Made by a program: the position numbers and the translations under genes. From Streptomyces sp. ACA25 (lineage in GTDB: Bacteria > Actinomycetota > Actinomycetes > Streptomycetales > Streptomycetaceae), in the NCBI RefSeq assembly GCF_028200735.1, contig NZ_JAQKPV010000001.1, positions 558,001-622,000 of the forward strand: DNA of 64,000 nt, given 5' to 3'. The notes beneath the pieces are model-generated. The model searched no databases. It worked only from the letters and a program-made list of their open reading frames with translations, and had not been told where the DNA came from. Shown here piece by piece: positions 55,870 through 64,000 of this stretch (position 1 is its first letter; each line of letters begins with the position of its first letter).

Positions 55870-55873
<4 letters not shown>
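53339..55873 (-). CDS. FtsX/MacB-type ABC transporter permease
   Basis: 844 residues with the duplicated FtsX architecture: an N-terminal membrane helix (FLLTGTAIALSVAFLAATLVL), a large extracytoplasmic domain, three helices near 265-400, a repeated helix-domain unit and three C-terminal helices (ILASFIALLGVANTTALAI). Typical of exporters of peptides, antibiotics or lipoproteins, or of transmembrane signalling. The ATG overlaps the stop of the ATPase gene. Confidence 0.93.
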
Positions 55874-56661
<788 letters not shown>

Positions 56662-56739
56662 GAGACCTCCGATGAGTGGTTGGTGTCCGCCACGATGCTG
56701 GCGGCCGCCGGCGGCCGCATCCGTCCACAGGAGGCGACG

Positions 56740-57060
56740 CGTACTCGCGCGGGACTACATGCCGCCCTGTTCGCCGACGAGCCACGTCGCCGTCGAGTCA
56801 CCCGGGGTGTCCACCGGGCCGTCATCGCCGCCTACCGCGACCCCGACCGCGCCGCCGGCCGGACCATGATGACCAGCTGATCGAGACCCTCAGCCGTGGA
56901 GTCCCGGCCGCGCTGAGCGAGGTCACCACCCTCAGGCGGACCTGAAGAAGCGCGCCGCTGACGTGCTGGCCTACTTCGGCCGACCCGGCACGTCCCACGG
57001 ACCCGCTGAGGCCATCAAGGGGCGCGGAAATCCGTGGACGGACCCGCGGAAGGGCACGTA
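56740..57060 (+). pseudogene. ISL3-type transposase C-terminal remnant
   Basis: Pieces in three frames line up with the C-terminal part of Streptomyces ISL3-family transposases: HRAVIAAYRDPDRAAGRTMMT (quoted in part), DQLIETLSRGVPAALSEVTTL, and LKKRAADVLAYFGRPGTSHGPAEAIKGR, where the last matches the usual DxxE-side end (RPGTSNGPTEAING). At least two frameshifts and a lost 3' end make it non-functional. It is just upstream of the ABC/two-component operon. Confidence 0.7.
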
Positions 57061-57207
57061 CTGTGTGGCTTCACGCCCTGAGATGGATGGAAGGAGGCGA
57101 GTGCCGTGCGGTTCACACCTTTCCAGCGCTCCCTCTTCCGCTATCCCGGCGTGGTTCGTCAGTTCTGACCGGGAGCGCTCCAAGCAGCCTGTATCCCGGA
57201 GGAATCC

Positions 57208-58107
57208 ATGACCGATACGGTCATCCGCGCGCTTTCCGCGAGCGACGCACATCTTTTCGACGCACACCCCGACCCCCTCGGCACCGGTGAAGGCCACCGG
57301 CGTACCCGGTTCCGCCCCGACTGGAAGCGCGTCGCCCTGCGTGACGGCGAGGTCGTCGCACGCGGTGCGTGGTGGGGCGGCCCCGACGACTCGGAGCCCG
57401 TCAACATCAACTGGTTCGACGTGGCCGAGGGCGAGGAGGAGGCCGGGGCCGAACTCCTGCGCTCCGCTCCCTGGCAGGTCGAACTCGAGATCAACCTGCC
57501 CGGCGGCTGGCGGGAAAAGACCCCCCTGCGCGCCGGAGCCGAGGCGCGCTTCGCTGCCGCACGGGCCGCAGGGTACGAACTCCTGGTGGAACGCTTCGTG
57601 TACCGCTGGACCCCCGAGCGAGGTCTGCCCGAGCGGCCCGGACGCCTGCGCTTCCGCGCCGAACCCGACGACACCGTGTTCTTCGACGCGTTGCGCCGCA
57701 TCCACTCCGCCACCCTGGACGCCCACGCGCTCAGGGCCATCGAGGAGGGCGGCCTCGACCAGGCGGCCCAGGAAGAACTGGACTTCTTCCACTGGTGCCC
57801 CTCCCCACGGGAATGGTGGCAGATCGCACACACGCCGGAGGGTGACCTGGCCGGCATCCACATCCCGGCCCACAACCCCTCCGGCCCGACGATCGGCTTC
57901 ATCGGAGTCGTCCCTGAACAGCGCGGTCGCGGCTACGCCTACGACCTCCTCGCGGAGTGCACCCACTTCCTCGTCGAGCAGGGCGCCGAGTTCGTCAGCG
58001 GAGCGACGGACCAAGGCAACTTCCCCATGGCCGCGAACTTCGCCAGGGCTGGCTTCCCCGTCATCAGTGAACGCATCAACTTCCACCCGGCGGGCCAAGC
58101 GGCCTAG
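57208..58107 (+). CDS. GNAT family N-acetyltransferase
   Basis: 299 residues. The C-terminal half is a clear GNAT domain (TIGFIGVVPEQRGRGYAYDLLAE with the acetyl-CoA loop RGRGYA, GATDQGNFPMAANFARAGF); the N-terminal half looks like a degenerate second GNAT repeat. GGAGG is 5 nt before the ATG. Substrate unknown. Confidence 0.88.
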   Translation: MTDTVIRALSASDAHLFDAHPDPLGTGEGHRRTRFRPDWKRVALRDGEVVARGAWWGGPDDSEPVNINWFDVAEGEEEAGAELLRSAPWQVELEINLPGGWREKTPLRAGAEARFAAARAAGYELLVERFVYRWTPERGLPERPGRLRFRAEPDDTVFFDALRRIHSATLDAHALRAIEEGGLDQAAQEELDFFHWCPSPREWWQIAHTPEGDLAGIHIPAHNPSGPTIGFIGVVPEQRGRGYAYDLLAECTHFLVEQGAEFVSGATDQGNFPMAANFARAGFPVISERINFHPAGQAA

Positions 58108-58160
58108 GGCCTGTCCGGTGAGTCGGCAGGATCTCATTGCCTGCCTTCTAGGCTGGCGAC

Positions 58161-58716
58161 ATGGACCACGGGCTCACTCACGAGGAAAACGCCTTCATCA
58201 ACTCTCGATGCTACGTCCGGGATCCGAAGGAGCACGGGTTTCGGTGGGTTGACGTCAAGCAGCTCCGCTTCTCTGCAGAGTCGGTGGATGATAGGGGCTG
58301 CTTGCCGCACTGATTGGGCATGAGCAGTTCCGGGACGACTATGCGGGTGGCGGAGTGCTGCCGGACGGGCCCCGGCACGGTCCGTACTGGCTGCGGTTGA
58401 TCACTCCCGACCTGTACGAGTCCATCAGCCAGGAGAAGGCCGTGCAGATCCTGGGGAGTGGTTCGATCCGCTCTGGAACGTGCCCACCGAGCCGGAGGCA
58501 GATCTGCAGCGGGAGGTGTTCGCCCGCCTGGCCGCAGCCGATGGCATCTACTACCTCAGTTGGACGAGTGTGGCCCAGGTGCAGACACCGGCGGCGGGTG
58601 CGTGCGCGGCTGCGAACCCCTACGTGCCCTGGTGGGCTTCCGCCAGTTCGCGGACTCCTGCGAGGGAGGTCCGGCGTCGTTTGTCACACGCGGCGGCCAA
58701 GCGGCGATGGGTGTGA
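58161..58716 (+). pseudogene. Frameshifted hypothetical gene
   Basis: Three consecutive frames form one plausible protein: MDHGLTHEENAFINSRCYV and VDVKQLRFSAESVDD, then LIGHEQFRDDYAGGGVLPDG and YESISQEKAVQILG, then EWFDPLWNVPTEPEADLQ and LAAADGIYYLSWTSVAQ. Breaks occur near 58300 and 58455. I do not recognise the family. A TAGGCT 10-like element sits before the ATG. Confidence 0.5.
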
Positions 58717-59108
58717 GTGGTGTGGGTGTCGTGGACCGTGACTTGGAGGACGTTGTCCAGGCGGTGGAGCCCGAGGTGGATCATCTCGCCTGCTCCGGTG
58801 AAGCGGCAGGCGTGTACCGCGAGCGCGTGCACGAGGAGAAGCGCTGGGTCGATCGCTTTCTCCTCGACCTCGTGCACGTCCAGCATGACCTCTGCGGACG
58901 CCTGCGCGACGTCGGGAGTCCCGAGGGCTGAGGGCAGTGTCATCCCGTAGACGAGGTTCGTGGGGGACGGTTCCGTCAGGTCCGGGGGCGGTGGCGGGCA
59001 CTGGGTGAACCTCGGGACCATCTGAGGGAGGAACGGCGCGGCGGTGGCGTGGGGAGCGTAGCCGGATGGGGTACGCGGGGATGTCTCGCCGGTGACGTGC
59101 TGTGTCAC
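58620..59108 (-). CDS. Degenerate ATP-binding (HATPase-like) regulatory protein
   Basis: 162 residues. The segment ALAVHACRFTGAGEMIHLGL and LDNVLQVTVHDT resembles the N-box and following strand of RsbW-like ATPases that usually sit divergent to XRE/DUF397 pairs in Streptomyces, as here. The glycine-rich ATP lid is not evident, so it may be inactive or a decayed gene. The start is uncertain. Confidence 0.4.
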   Translation of the reverse strand: MTQHVTGETSPRTPSGYAPHATAAPFLPQMVPRFTQCPPPPPDLTEPSPTNLVYGMTLPSALGTPDVAQASAEVMLDVHEVEEKAIDPALLLVHALAVHACRFTGAGEMIHLGLHRLDNVLQVTVHDTHTTHTHRRLAAACDKRRRTSLAGVRELAEAHQGT

Positions 59109-59428
59109 CGGAACGGGTGGGCGTGCGCTTTCGGGCGTGGCAACTCCGCTGACTGGTGCGATGGTGGGGCGGGCGGATGTGCGGGCGCGGTCACGGGAGG
59201 GGCGAGACAGTGGCTCGTCTCCCTGGCGCGGGCCCGCCCTTCCCAGGGCAGGAGGACACGGGCAGGCCCACGCGATGCTCTTCGATCTCGCCTTTGCGTG
59301 AGCGCCGCATCACGTAAGGTAAACCAAGAAGTGGTACACGCGCCACCACTCCAGTGGAACTGAGCCACCTATGGAGAGCTGTGCCTTTCCCCGGCAGACT
59401 GGGCCGCACCTTGGAGGAAAGGCGTTCG

Positions 59429-60280
59429 ATGCCCCCGCGCACCACAACTACTCAGCGCCAGCGCAGACTTGGCGCGGAAATCAAGAGGATGCGGACCGAG
59501 GCGGGCCTCACCGCCGAGTACGTTGCCGGGCTGCTCGGGCTCGATCGGGGCAAGGTCTCGAACATCGAGTCGGGCACCCGAAACATCAGCCCTGAGCGGC
59601 TGCGCACTCTGGCAACCCACTGCGAGTGCGCGGACGAGGACTATCTGTCCGCGCTGGTCGAGCTCACCGGGTCACCGCAGCCGCACTGGTGGGACGCGTA
59701 CCGGGGGAAGCTGTCTCTGGGTCTGCTGGACATTGCTGAACTGGAGTGGCATGCCACCCGGATCCAGACCGTTCAGACGATCCATGTGCCCGGCCTCCTT
59801 CAGACCGAGGAGTACGCCCGCAGCATCTTCGCGGCAGTGCTGCCCGCACTCTCACGCCTCGAAGTGGAGGTACGCGTGGCCCATCGCATGGAGCGGCAGA
59901 GCGTGTTGACGCGGGACCACCCGGTCGCCTACGTCGGATACGTGCACGAGATGGCTGTCCGCATGCTCTTCGGCGGTCGCGACACCACCAGGGGCCAGCT
60001 CAAGTCACTGATCGAGGCCAGCGAACGGGACAACGTCCTCGTGCGCGTACTGCCTTTGGAACGCGGCAGCTTCCCCGGAGCGGGGCATGCCCTGCTCTAC
60101 GCGGAAGGACCAGTACCGCGCCTCGACACGGTGCAACTCGACTCGGCCCACGGCCCTGAGTTCCTGCATGCGGAGCTGCAACTGGCGAAGTACCGCGCTC
60201 ACCTGGACTGGATGGACGACGCAAGTCTGTCGCCAGAGGCATCGCGCGACCTCATCAACGGCATCATCCACGACCTGTGA
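59429..60280 (+). CDS. XRE-family regulator with DUF5753 domain
   Basis: 283 residues. N-terminal HTH (LGAEIKRMRTEAGLTAEYVA, LDRGKVSNIESG) and a C-terminal DUF5753 domain (LLDIAELEWHATRIQTVQT, VPGLLQTEEYARSIF). These Streptomyces-type regulators pair with small DUF397 proteins encoded immediately downstream. The ATG at 59429 has GGAGG upstream, with a slightly long spacing. Confidence 0.92.
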   Translation: MPPRTTTTQRQRRLGAEIKRMRTEAGLTAEYVAGLLGLDRGKVSNIESGTRNISPERLRTLATHCECADEDYLSALVELTGSPQPHWWDAYRGKLSLGLLDIAELEWHATRIQTVQTIHVPGLLQTEEYARSIFAAVLPALSRLEVEVRVAHRMERQSVLTRDHPVAYVGYVHEMAVRMLFGGRDTTRGQLKSLIEASERDNVLVRVLPLERGSFPGAGHALLYAEGPVPRLDTVQLDSAHGPEFLHAELQLAKYRAHLDWMDDASLSPEASRDLINGIIHDL

Positions 60281-60291
60281 GGAGCCCGACC

Positions 60292-60483
60292 GTGGCGGAG
60301 ATCAACTGGGAAGACCCCTTCTGCGGGGAAGGCAACAACTGCTTCCGCATCGGCACCGACGCAAGGGGGCAGGCCTACATAGCGGTTGCCGGGCAGGAGG
60401 AGAGCTACCTCACGGACACCCGGGAGGCCCTGAGCACTCTGATCCGGGACATCAAGGCCGGTAAGGCGGACCACCTTCTGTAG
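60292..60483 (+). CDS. DUF397 domain protein
   Basis: 63 residues from the GTG at 60292, preceded by GAGGAG; a GTG at 60277 overlapping the previous stop would add five residues. DPFCGEGNNCFRIG and TREALSTLIRDIKAG fit DUF397. These small partners of XRE regulators are thought to work as antagonist or target proteins. Confidence 0.88.
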   Translation: MAEINWEDPFCGEGNNCFRIGTDARGQAYIAVAGQEESYLTDTREALSTLIRDIKAGKADHLL

Positions 60484-60522
60484 CGGGCCGGGCGGGGGAG
60501 CCTGCCGGGGTGCGTGCGACGG

Positions 60523-60858
60523 CTACGGCAGTTCCGGGCGCACCAGCGCTTGGGCGATCGGCTCGCCCGTGGCCTTGGCATGGGCCATGCGTTCCCGCAC
60601 TTCCCGCAGTGTGCGCGGGCGGTAGCCAGGACCGCTGCAACAGCCCTTGGGGAAGCGGATTCCGGCGTGCAGCAGGACGGAGAGCACCCGCCAGCCCTCG
60701 TTGTCCCGTTTACGTGGAGTCTCGAAGGCCGAGCCGGTATACATCAGCAACTGGCGGCACTGTGGGCAGCGGCGTTCGTGGTCGCCCCGGTAGAACTGCT
60801 TGTAGGACGCCCGGCACGGGAGGCAGACGAAGGAAGTCTTCGTGGGGGGCGGCGGCAT
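60523..60858 (-). CDS. Zinc-ribbon-like small protein
   Basis: 111 residues with two CxxC pairs (FVCLPCRAS, RRCPQCRQLL) that should bind zinc, followed by a C-terminal helical part (RTLREVRERMAHAKATGE). It matches a small Streptomyces protein family of unknown function. Confidence 0.6.
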   Translation of the reverse strand: MPPPPTKTSFVCLPCRASYKQFYRGDHERRCPQCRQLLMYTGSAFETPRKRDNEGWRVLSVLLHAGIRFPKGCCSGPGYRPRTLREVRERMAHAKATGEPIAQALVRPELP

Positions 60859-61472
60859 GGGGCCAGGCTAGTCGCCCCCCTCGCCGACCGGCGACGGGGT
60901 TTCCGTATCGCTCGCTCCTCGTTGACCCCGCCGCGAGCACGAGTGTCCGGGCCGCGTCGCACGTGCCTTTCCTCCCGCGCGCGGTGGGTCTCCGGTGGCG
61001 TCGGGGTGAAGGGAGCGAGGAGGCTGAGTGCGTCTTCGTGCACACCTGTGGGAAGCCGCCGGGTAAAGGGTGTGCCCACGGCTGGAGTAGGGACCAACGG
61101 ACTATTGCTGGATGTTGTTTCACTCTTCCGTTCCTGACTCGAAAGGATATGCTGCAAGTCGTTGATGATCACTCAGAGTGACTCAAGGAGGGTGTGCTTG
61201 CCGTGCCTGCTGGGCCGTGGTGGAGCGACGGAGCACCTTCCCGGCAGCGTGGCCGGACGCGCAGTGGCAGCGAGGCGCCCGGCGGACGTGCGGACGCTCC
61301 CGGCGGACCGTTGCTGCCGGTGAGGCGGCGATAGTCCGATGGCCAGTACGGAGGGTGAACGGACGCGATAGGCCTCGGTGTTCGGGTCGGACCTCGCCGG
61401 GCCGGGGCGCCGGGCCATTCCTCGTCTCGTCAGCGACTTGGCGAAGGAACAGAACAACCCTGTGAAGGATCA
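60859..61472. other. Upstream region of the conservon operon
   Basis: 614 bp with no supported gene. The AT-richer part at 61110-61190 probably holds a promoter. GAAGGA just before 61473 is the ribosome-binding site of cvnA. Confidence 0.4.
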
Positions 61473-63023
61473 ATGACGGATTCAACATCGCAACAGCCGC
61501 CTCGCAGCGGACAGAACTCCCTCCTGACCGCGCAGTTCGGTATTGCCGTGGCGGCTGCGACCGTGCTGGCGCTGGGGGCGGCGTTCCTGGTCCTGGGCAG
61601 TGCGCAGGCCATGGAGCCGGTCGGCCGGGTCGCCCTGGCCGTGCTGGGGGCCGGGACGTTCGGCGCGGGGGTGATGGCCCCGCTGCTGAAGCGTCAGAGC
61701 CGGGACTGGAAGGCCGCCGAGGCCCGGGCGGCGGCCGCCGAGCTGCGGTCCGGTGAGGCCGAGGCACGTGCGGCGGAGGCCGACGCGCGACGCGCCACGG
61801 CTCTGGCGGCGCACAGGGCGCTCTCGGAGGAGCTGGAGCACCTGGTCGCGGCGCGCCTGCCGGCCGCGCTGGAGCAGGCGCGCACCCCGGAGGTTCCGGT
61901 ACCGGTGCCCGCCCCGCTGCACCCCGGTCAGGAGGCGGGCGCCACGCAGAGCCAGCGGGTGCTGGAGCAGGCGACCCGGGCGGTGGCCCGCGGGCGGGAG
62001 GCCGGAGACGCCGGTGGTGCGGCGGTGGTGCGGGCCGTGACCGCGGAAGGGCAGGCGCTGTCCTACCGGTTGCAGGACCTGTTGCTGCAACTGGAGGAGC
62101 GCACCCAGCACGACGAGCAGCTGTTCGACCTGGTGCAGCGGGCGGACCGGCTGAATGAGACGAGCCGCAGCCTGCTGCAGCGCGCCGGAATCGCCGCCGG
62201 GGGCACAGCCCGGCTGGTGCGCGAGGACTGCCACCTTCCCGACCTGGTGGCCGGGGCGCTCTCCCGGATCGAGGGCGGGGAGCGGGTGACCGCCCACAAC
62301 CTGATGACGCGGAGGCTGGGTGTGACAGCGCCGGCCGCCGAGCCGGTCGCGGTCATCCTGGCCGAGCTGCTGCGCAACGCGGCGCACTACTCGCCCGGCA
62401 CGCTCGGAGTCCAGGTCACCCTGCACGAGGTGCCCGGTGGCGCGGTGGTGACCATTGACGACTCCGGGCTGGGGATGAACGCGGACGCCCTGGCCTACGC
62501 GCGGCGCATGATCACCGGCGAGCCGACGCTGCTGGCCGCGCTCGGGGACCCGCCGCGGCTCGGGCTGGTGACGGCCGGCCGCATGGCACGCCCGCACGGG
62601 CTGCGGATCGACTGGGAGCCCTCCGCGTACGGCGGCATCCGCACGGTGATGCATCTGCCGACCGCGGCGCTGGCCCTCATACCCGAAGAGGTGCCGATGT
62701 CCGCCGTCGCGGCACCGCCCCGCACCGTGCCGGACACGTCGGGCGGAGACGCGGCCCGGGAGGAAGCGCCGATGAACCTGCCCCGTCGCCGCCGTCGCTC
62801 GGCCACCACCGACGAAGCCGGTGTCGCCGACGCGACGCCGGCCGTCGCGCTGTGCCCGCCCAGCACGACACCGGAAGCCGTCGGGCAGCGCTACAGCGGC
62901 CTGCAACGGGCGGTCAACGCCGCTCGTGCCCAGAACACCGCAGGCACCGCAGGCACCGCAGGCACCGCAGGCAACCGAGGCACCGCAGGCACTGCAGACA
63001 CCGCAGACGAGGAGGCGCAGTGA
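61473..63023 (+). CDS. cvnA: CvnA-like sensor kinase of a conservon
   Basis: 516 residues. Two membrane helices near 20-70, an Ala/Glu/Arg coiled coil (about 75-130), a dimerisation-like helix pair and a GHKL ATPase domain (ELLRNAAHYSPG, DDSGLGMNADAL, RLGLVTAGRMA). In the helix where related proteins have a histidine, this reads RADRLNETSRSLL, so the phospho-acceptor is not evident. The C-terminus has a 9-bp tandem repeat encoding Thr-Ala-Gly units (about 62938-63002). The stop overlaps the start of cvnB. Confidence 0.85.
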   Translation: MTDSTSQQPPRSGQNSLLTAQFGIAVAAATVLALGAAFLVLGSAQAMEPVGRVALAVLGAGTFGAGVMAPLLKRQSRDWKAAEARAAAAELRSGEAEARAAEADARRATALAAHRALSEELEHLVAARLPAALEQARTPEVPVPVPAPLHPGQEAGATQSQRVLEQATRAVARGREAGDAGGAAVVRAVTAEGQALSYRLQDLLLQLEERTQHDEQLFDLVQRADRLNETSRSLLQRAGIAAGGTARLVREDCHLPDLVAGALSRIEGGERVTAHNLMTRRLGVTAPAAEPVAVILAELLRNAAHYSPGTLGVQVTLHEVPGGAVVTIDDSGLGMNADALAYARRMITGEPTLLAALGDPPRLGLVTAGRMARPHGLRIDWEPSAYGGIRTVMHLPTAALALIPEEVPMSAVAAPPRTVPDTSGGDAAREEAPMNLPRRRRRSATTDEAGVADATPAVALCPPSTTPEAVGQRYSGLQRAVNAARAQNTAGTAGTAGTAGNRGTAGTADTADEEAQ

Positions 63024-63457
63024 GCAAGCTGTCGGAATCCATGAAGCCCCACCTGGACCAGGTGGCGGAGAGACTGCTCGCCGAGGTGCCCGGCGTGCGG
63101 CACGTACTGATACTGACCACGGACGGCCTCAAGGCCGCGGTCGCGGGTGAGCTGGGGGAGGACGACCAGGACCGGGCCGCGGCCATGTCCGCCGGGCTGC
63201 TGTCCGCCGCGCGGGCCGCCACCCAGGCCCTGGCCGGCACCGAGGACCTCGCGATCAGCCAGGTGATCACGGAGACCTCGAGCACCGACGGCGGTCCACG
63301 GGGCTGGGCCATCATCATGGGCACCGGCCACAACATCGCCCTGGCGGTGTGGGCCGGTCCGGACGCCGACATCGGCATCATCGCGCACCGGATGACCGTG
63401 CACGCCGGCAGTCTGTCCGGCCTGCTGACCGCACCGGCGCGGAGCGACGAGCGGTGA
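63020..63457 (+). CDS. cvnB: CvnB-like roadblock/LC7 protein
   Basis: 145 residues with the roadblock fold (VPGVRHVLILTTDGLKAA, GLLSAARAATQAL, IIMGTGHNIALAV). GTG start with GGAGG 5 nt upstream, overlapping cvnA. In conservons it acts with the small GTPase CvnD as part of a G-protein-like complex at the membrane. Confidence 0.93.
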   Translation: MSKLSESMKPHLDQVAERLLAEVPGVRHVLILTTDGLKAAVAGELGEDDQDRAAAMSAGLLSAARAATQALAGTEDLAISQVITETSSTDGGPRGWAIIMGTGHNIALAVWAGPDADIGIIAHRMTVHAGSLSGLLTAPARSDER

Positions 63458-63837
63458 CGTCCCCGGGAAGCCGGCGACGGCTCGTCCCGGCCTACACCGC
63501 ACTCAACGGACTGGGCACCCCGCGCTCGCACCCTCCGCTCCGGGACCCGCTCACGGTCCTGCAGCGCCGTGGTGACTGGGTGCCCCCGGTGCTCGCCCCG
63601 GCGCTGCGCCGCCTCGCGGAGGCCCTGGCTCCCGGGCCGCTGACCCTGGCCGAGGCCGCGGCGCACCTGGGGCTTCCCTCCGGCACCGTGCGCGTGCTGG
63701 CCGCCGACCTGATCGACGGGGGGGTGCTCGAGGCCCGGGCGCCCGTCCTGCACACCGACCAACTGGACTCCGACCTGCTCAGAAGGGTGCTTGATGGACT
63801 CCTCGCCCTCAGAACCGACCCGGCCGGCGCATCTTGA
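63454..63837 (+). CDS. cvnC: CvnC-like DUF742 protein
   Basis: 127 residues. RRLVPAYTALNG at the N-terminus and a winged-helix-like LTLAEAAAHLGLPSGTVRVLAADLIDGG part fit DUF742. GTG start overlaps the cvnB stop. Overlaps the start of cvnD by 44 bp. Confidence 0.92.
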   Translation: MTSPGSRRRLVPAYTALNGLGTPRSHPPLRDPLTVLQRRGDWVPPVLAPALRRLAEALAPGPLTLAEAAAHLGLPSGTVRVLAADLIDGGVLEARAPVLHTDQLDSDLLRRVLDGLLALRTDPAGAS

Positions 63838-64000
63838 TCCTGACCTGCGTCAGGACCTCGTCAAGATCGTCATCTGCGGAGGGCTGGGGACCGGCAAGAC
63901 CACGCTGATCTCGTCGGTCTCCGAAATAGCTCCCGCACACACCGAGGAGACGATGACGGAGGCCGGCCGGCCGATGGACGACCTGGCGCACCTGCCGGAC
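63794..64000 (+). CDS. cvnD: CvnD-like GTPase, cut by window end
   Basis: The first 69 codons of a Ras-like GTPase: DLVKIVICGGLGTGKTTLI contains the P-loop GGLGTGKTT. The ATG lies within the cvnC gene in another frame. The gene continues beyond the window. Confidence 0.9.
   Translation, partial: MDSSPSEPTRPAHLDPDLRQDLVKIVICGGLGTGKTTLISSVSEIAPAHTEETMTEAGRPMDDLAHLPD

Noticed and set aside
61178..61465. 95-codon frame before cvnA
   Set aside because: Trp/Arg-rich, no motif, and lies in the likely promoter region.

Overview
The window is high-GC actinobacterial DNA. GTG starts, ATGA/GTGA gene overlaps and a Streptomyces-type gene set (a WblA-like WhiB protein, a conservon operon, DUF397/XRE pairs, SigE-family sigma factor) point to Streptomyces or a close relative.

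Layout. 1-3223 is left flank: a NERD protein, a broken JmjC-cupin/aldo-keto reductase pair and an intact APH-family kinase. 3224-21717 is an integrative and conjugative element (AICE) of about 18.4 kb. It is bounded by 113-bp direct repeats that contain the 3' 53 nt of tRNA-Ser(GGA). From left to right it carries a five-gene cargo cassette (3891-10555), a GntR/KorSA-like repressor with three palindromic operators, Spd-type small membrane proteins, an FtsK/TraB-like transfer ATPase, a prim-pol plus ATPase replication module followed by an iteron-like array, an excisionase, and a tyrosine integrase abutting the tRNA.

From 21665 the chromosome is housekeeping: tRNA-Ser, SRP RNA, dnaX, ybaB, recR, a DUF5063 gene, aspartokinase, a sigma factor with a membrane partner, SURF1, an S9 peptidase, RidA, wblA, a class A penicillin-binding protein, YqeY, a metallophosphoesterase and tRNA-Pro(CGG). 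Downstream of tRNA-Pro lies a second accessory patch: a frameshifted sacsin-ATPase/DUF3883 giant flanked by about 50-bp direct repeats, then a GNAT-PIN-like/ASCH operon and a HEAT-like giant. A two-component system with an FtsX-type ABC exporter follows, beside an ISL3-type transposase remnant. The window ends in a GNAT gene, decayed genes, an XRE/DUF397 pair and the start of a cvnABCD conservon, cut at the right edge.

Most interesting system. The AICE cargo encodes a DUF4365 nuclease-like protein, an unrecognised 402-aa protein, a HerA-type ATPase, a NurA-type nuclease with a zinc-ribbon-like insertion, and a D12-class adenine methyltransferase. It looks like a self-contained, mobile, methylation-associated antiviral or restriction-type system built on a HerA-NurA machine. 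That function is inferred; the protein families are visible in the sequence.
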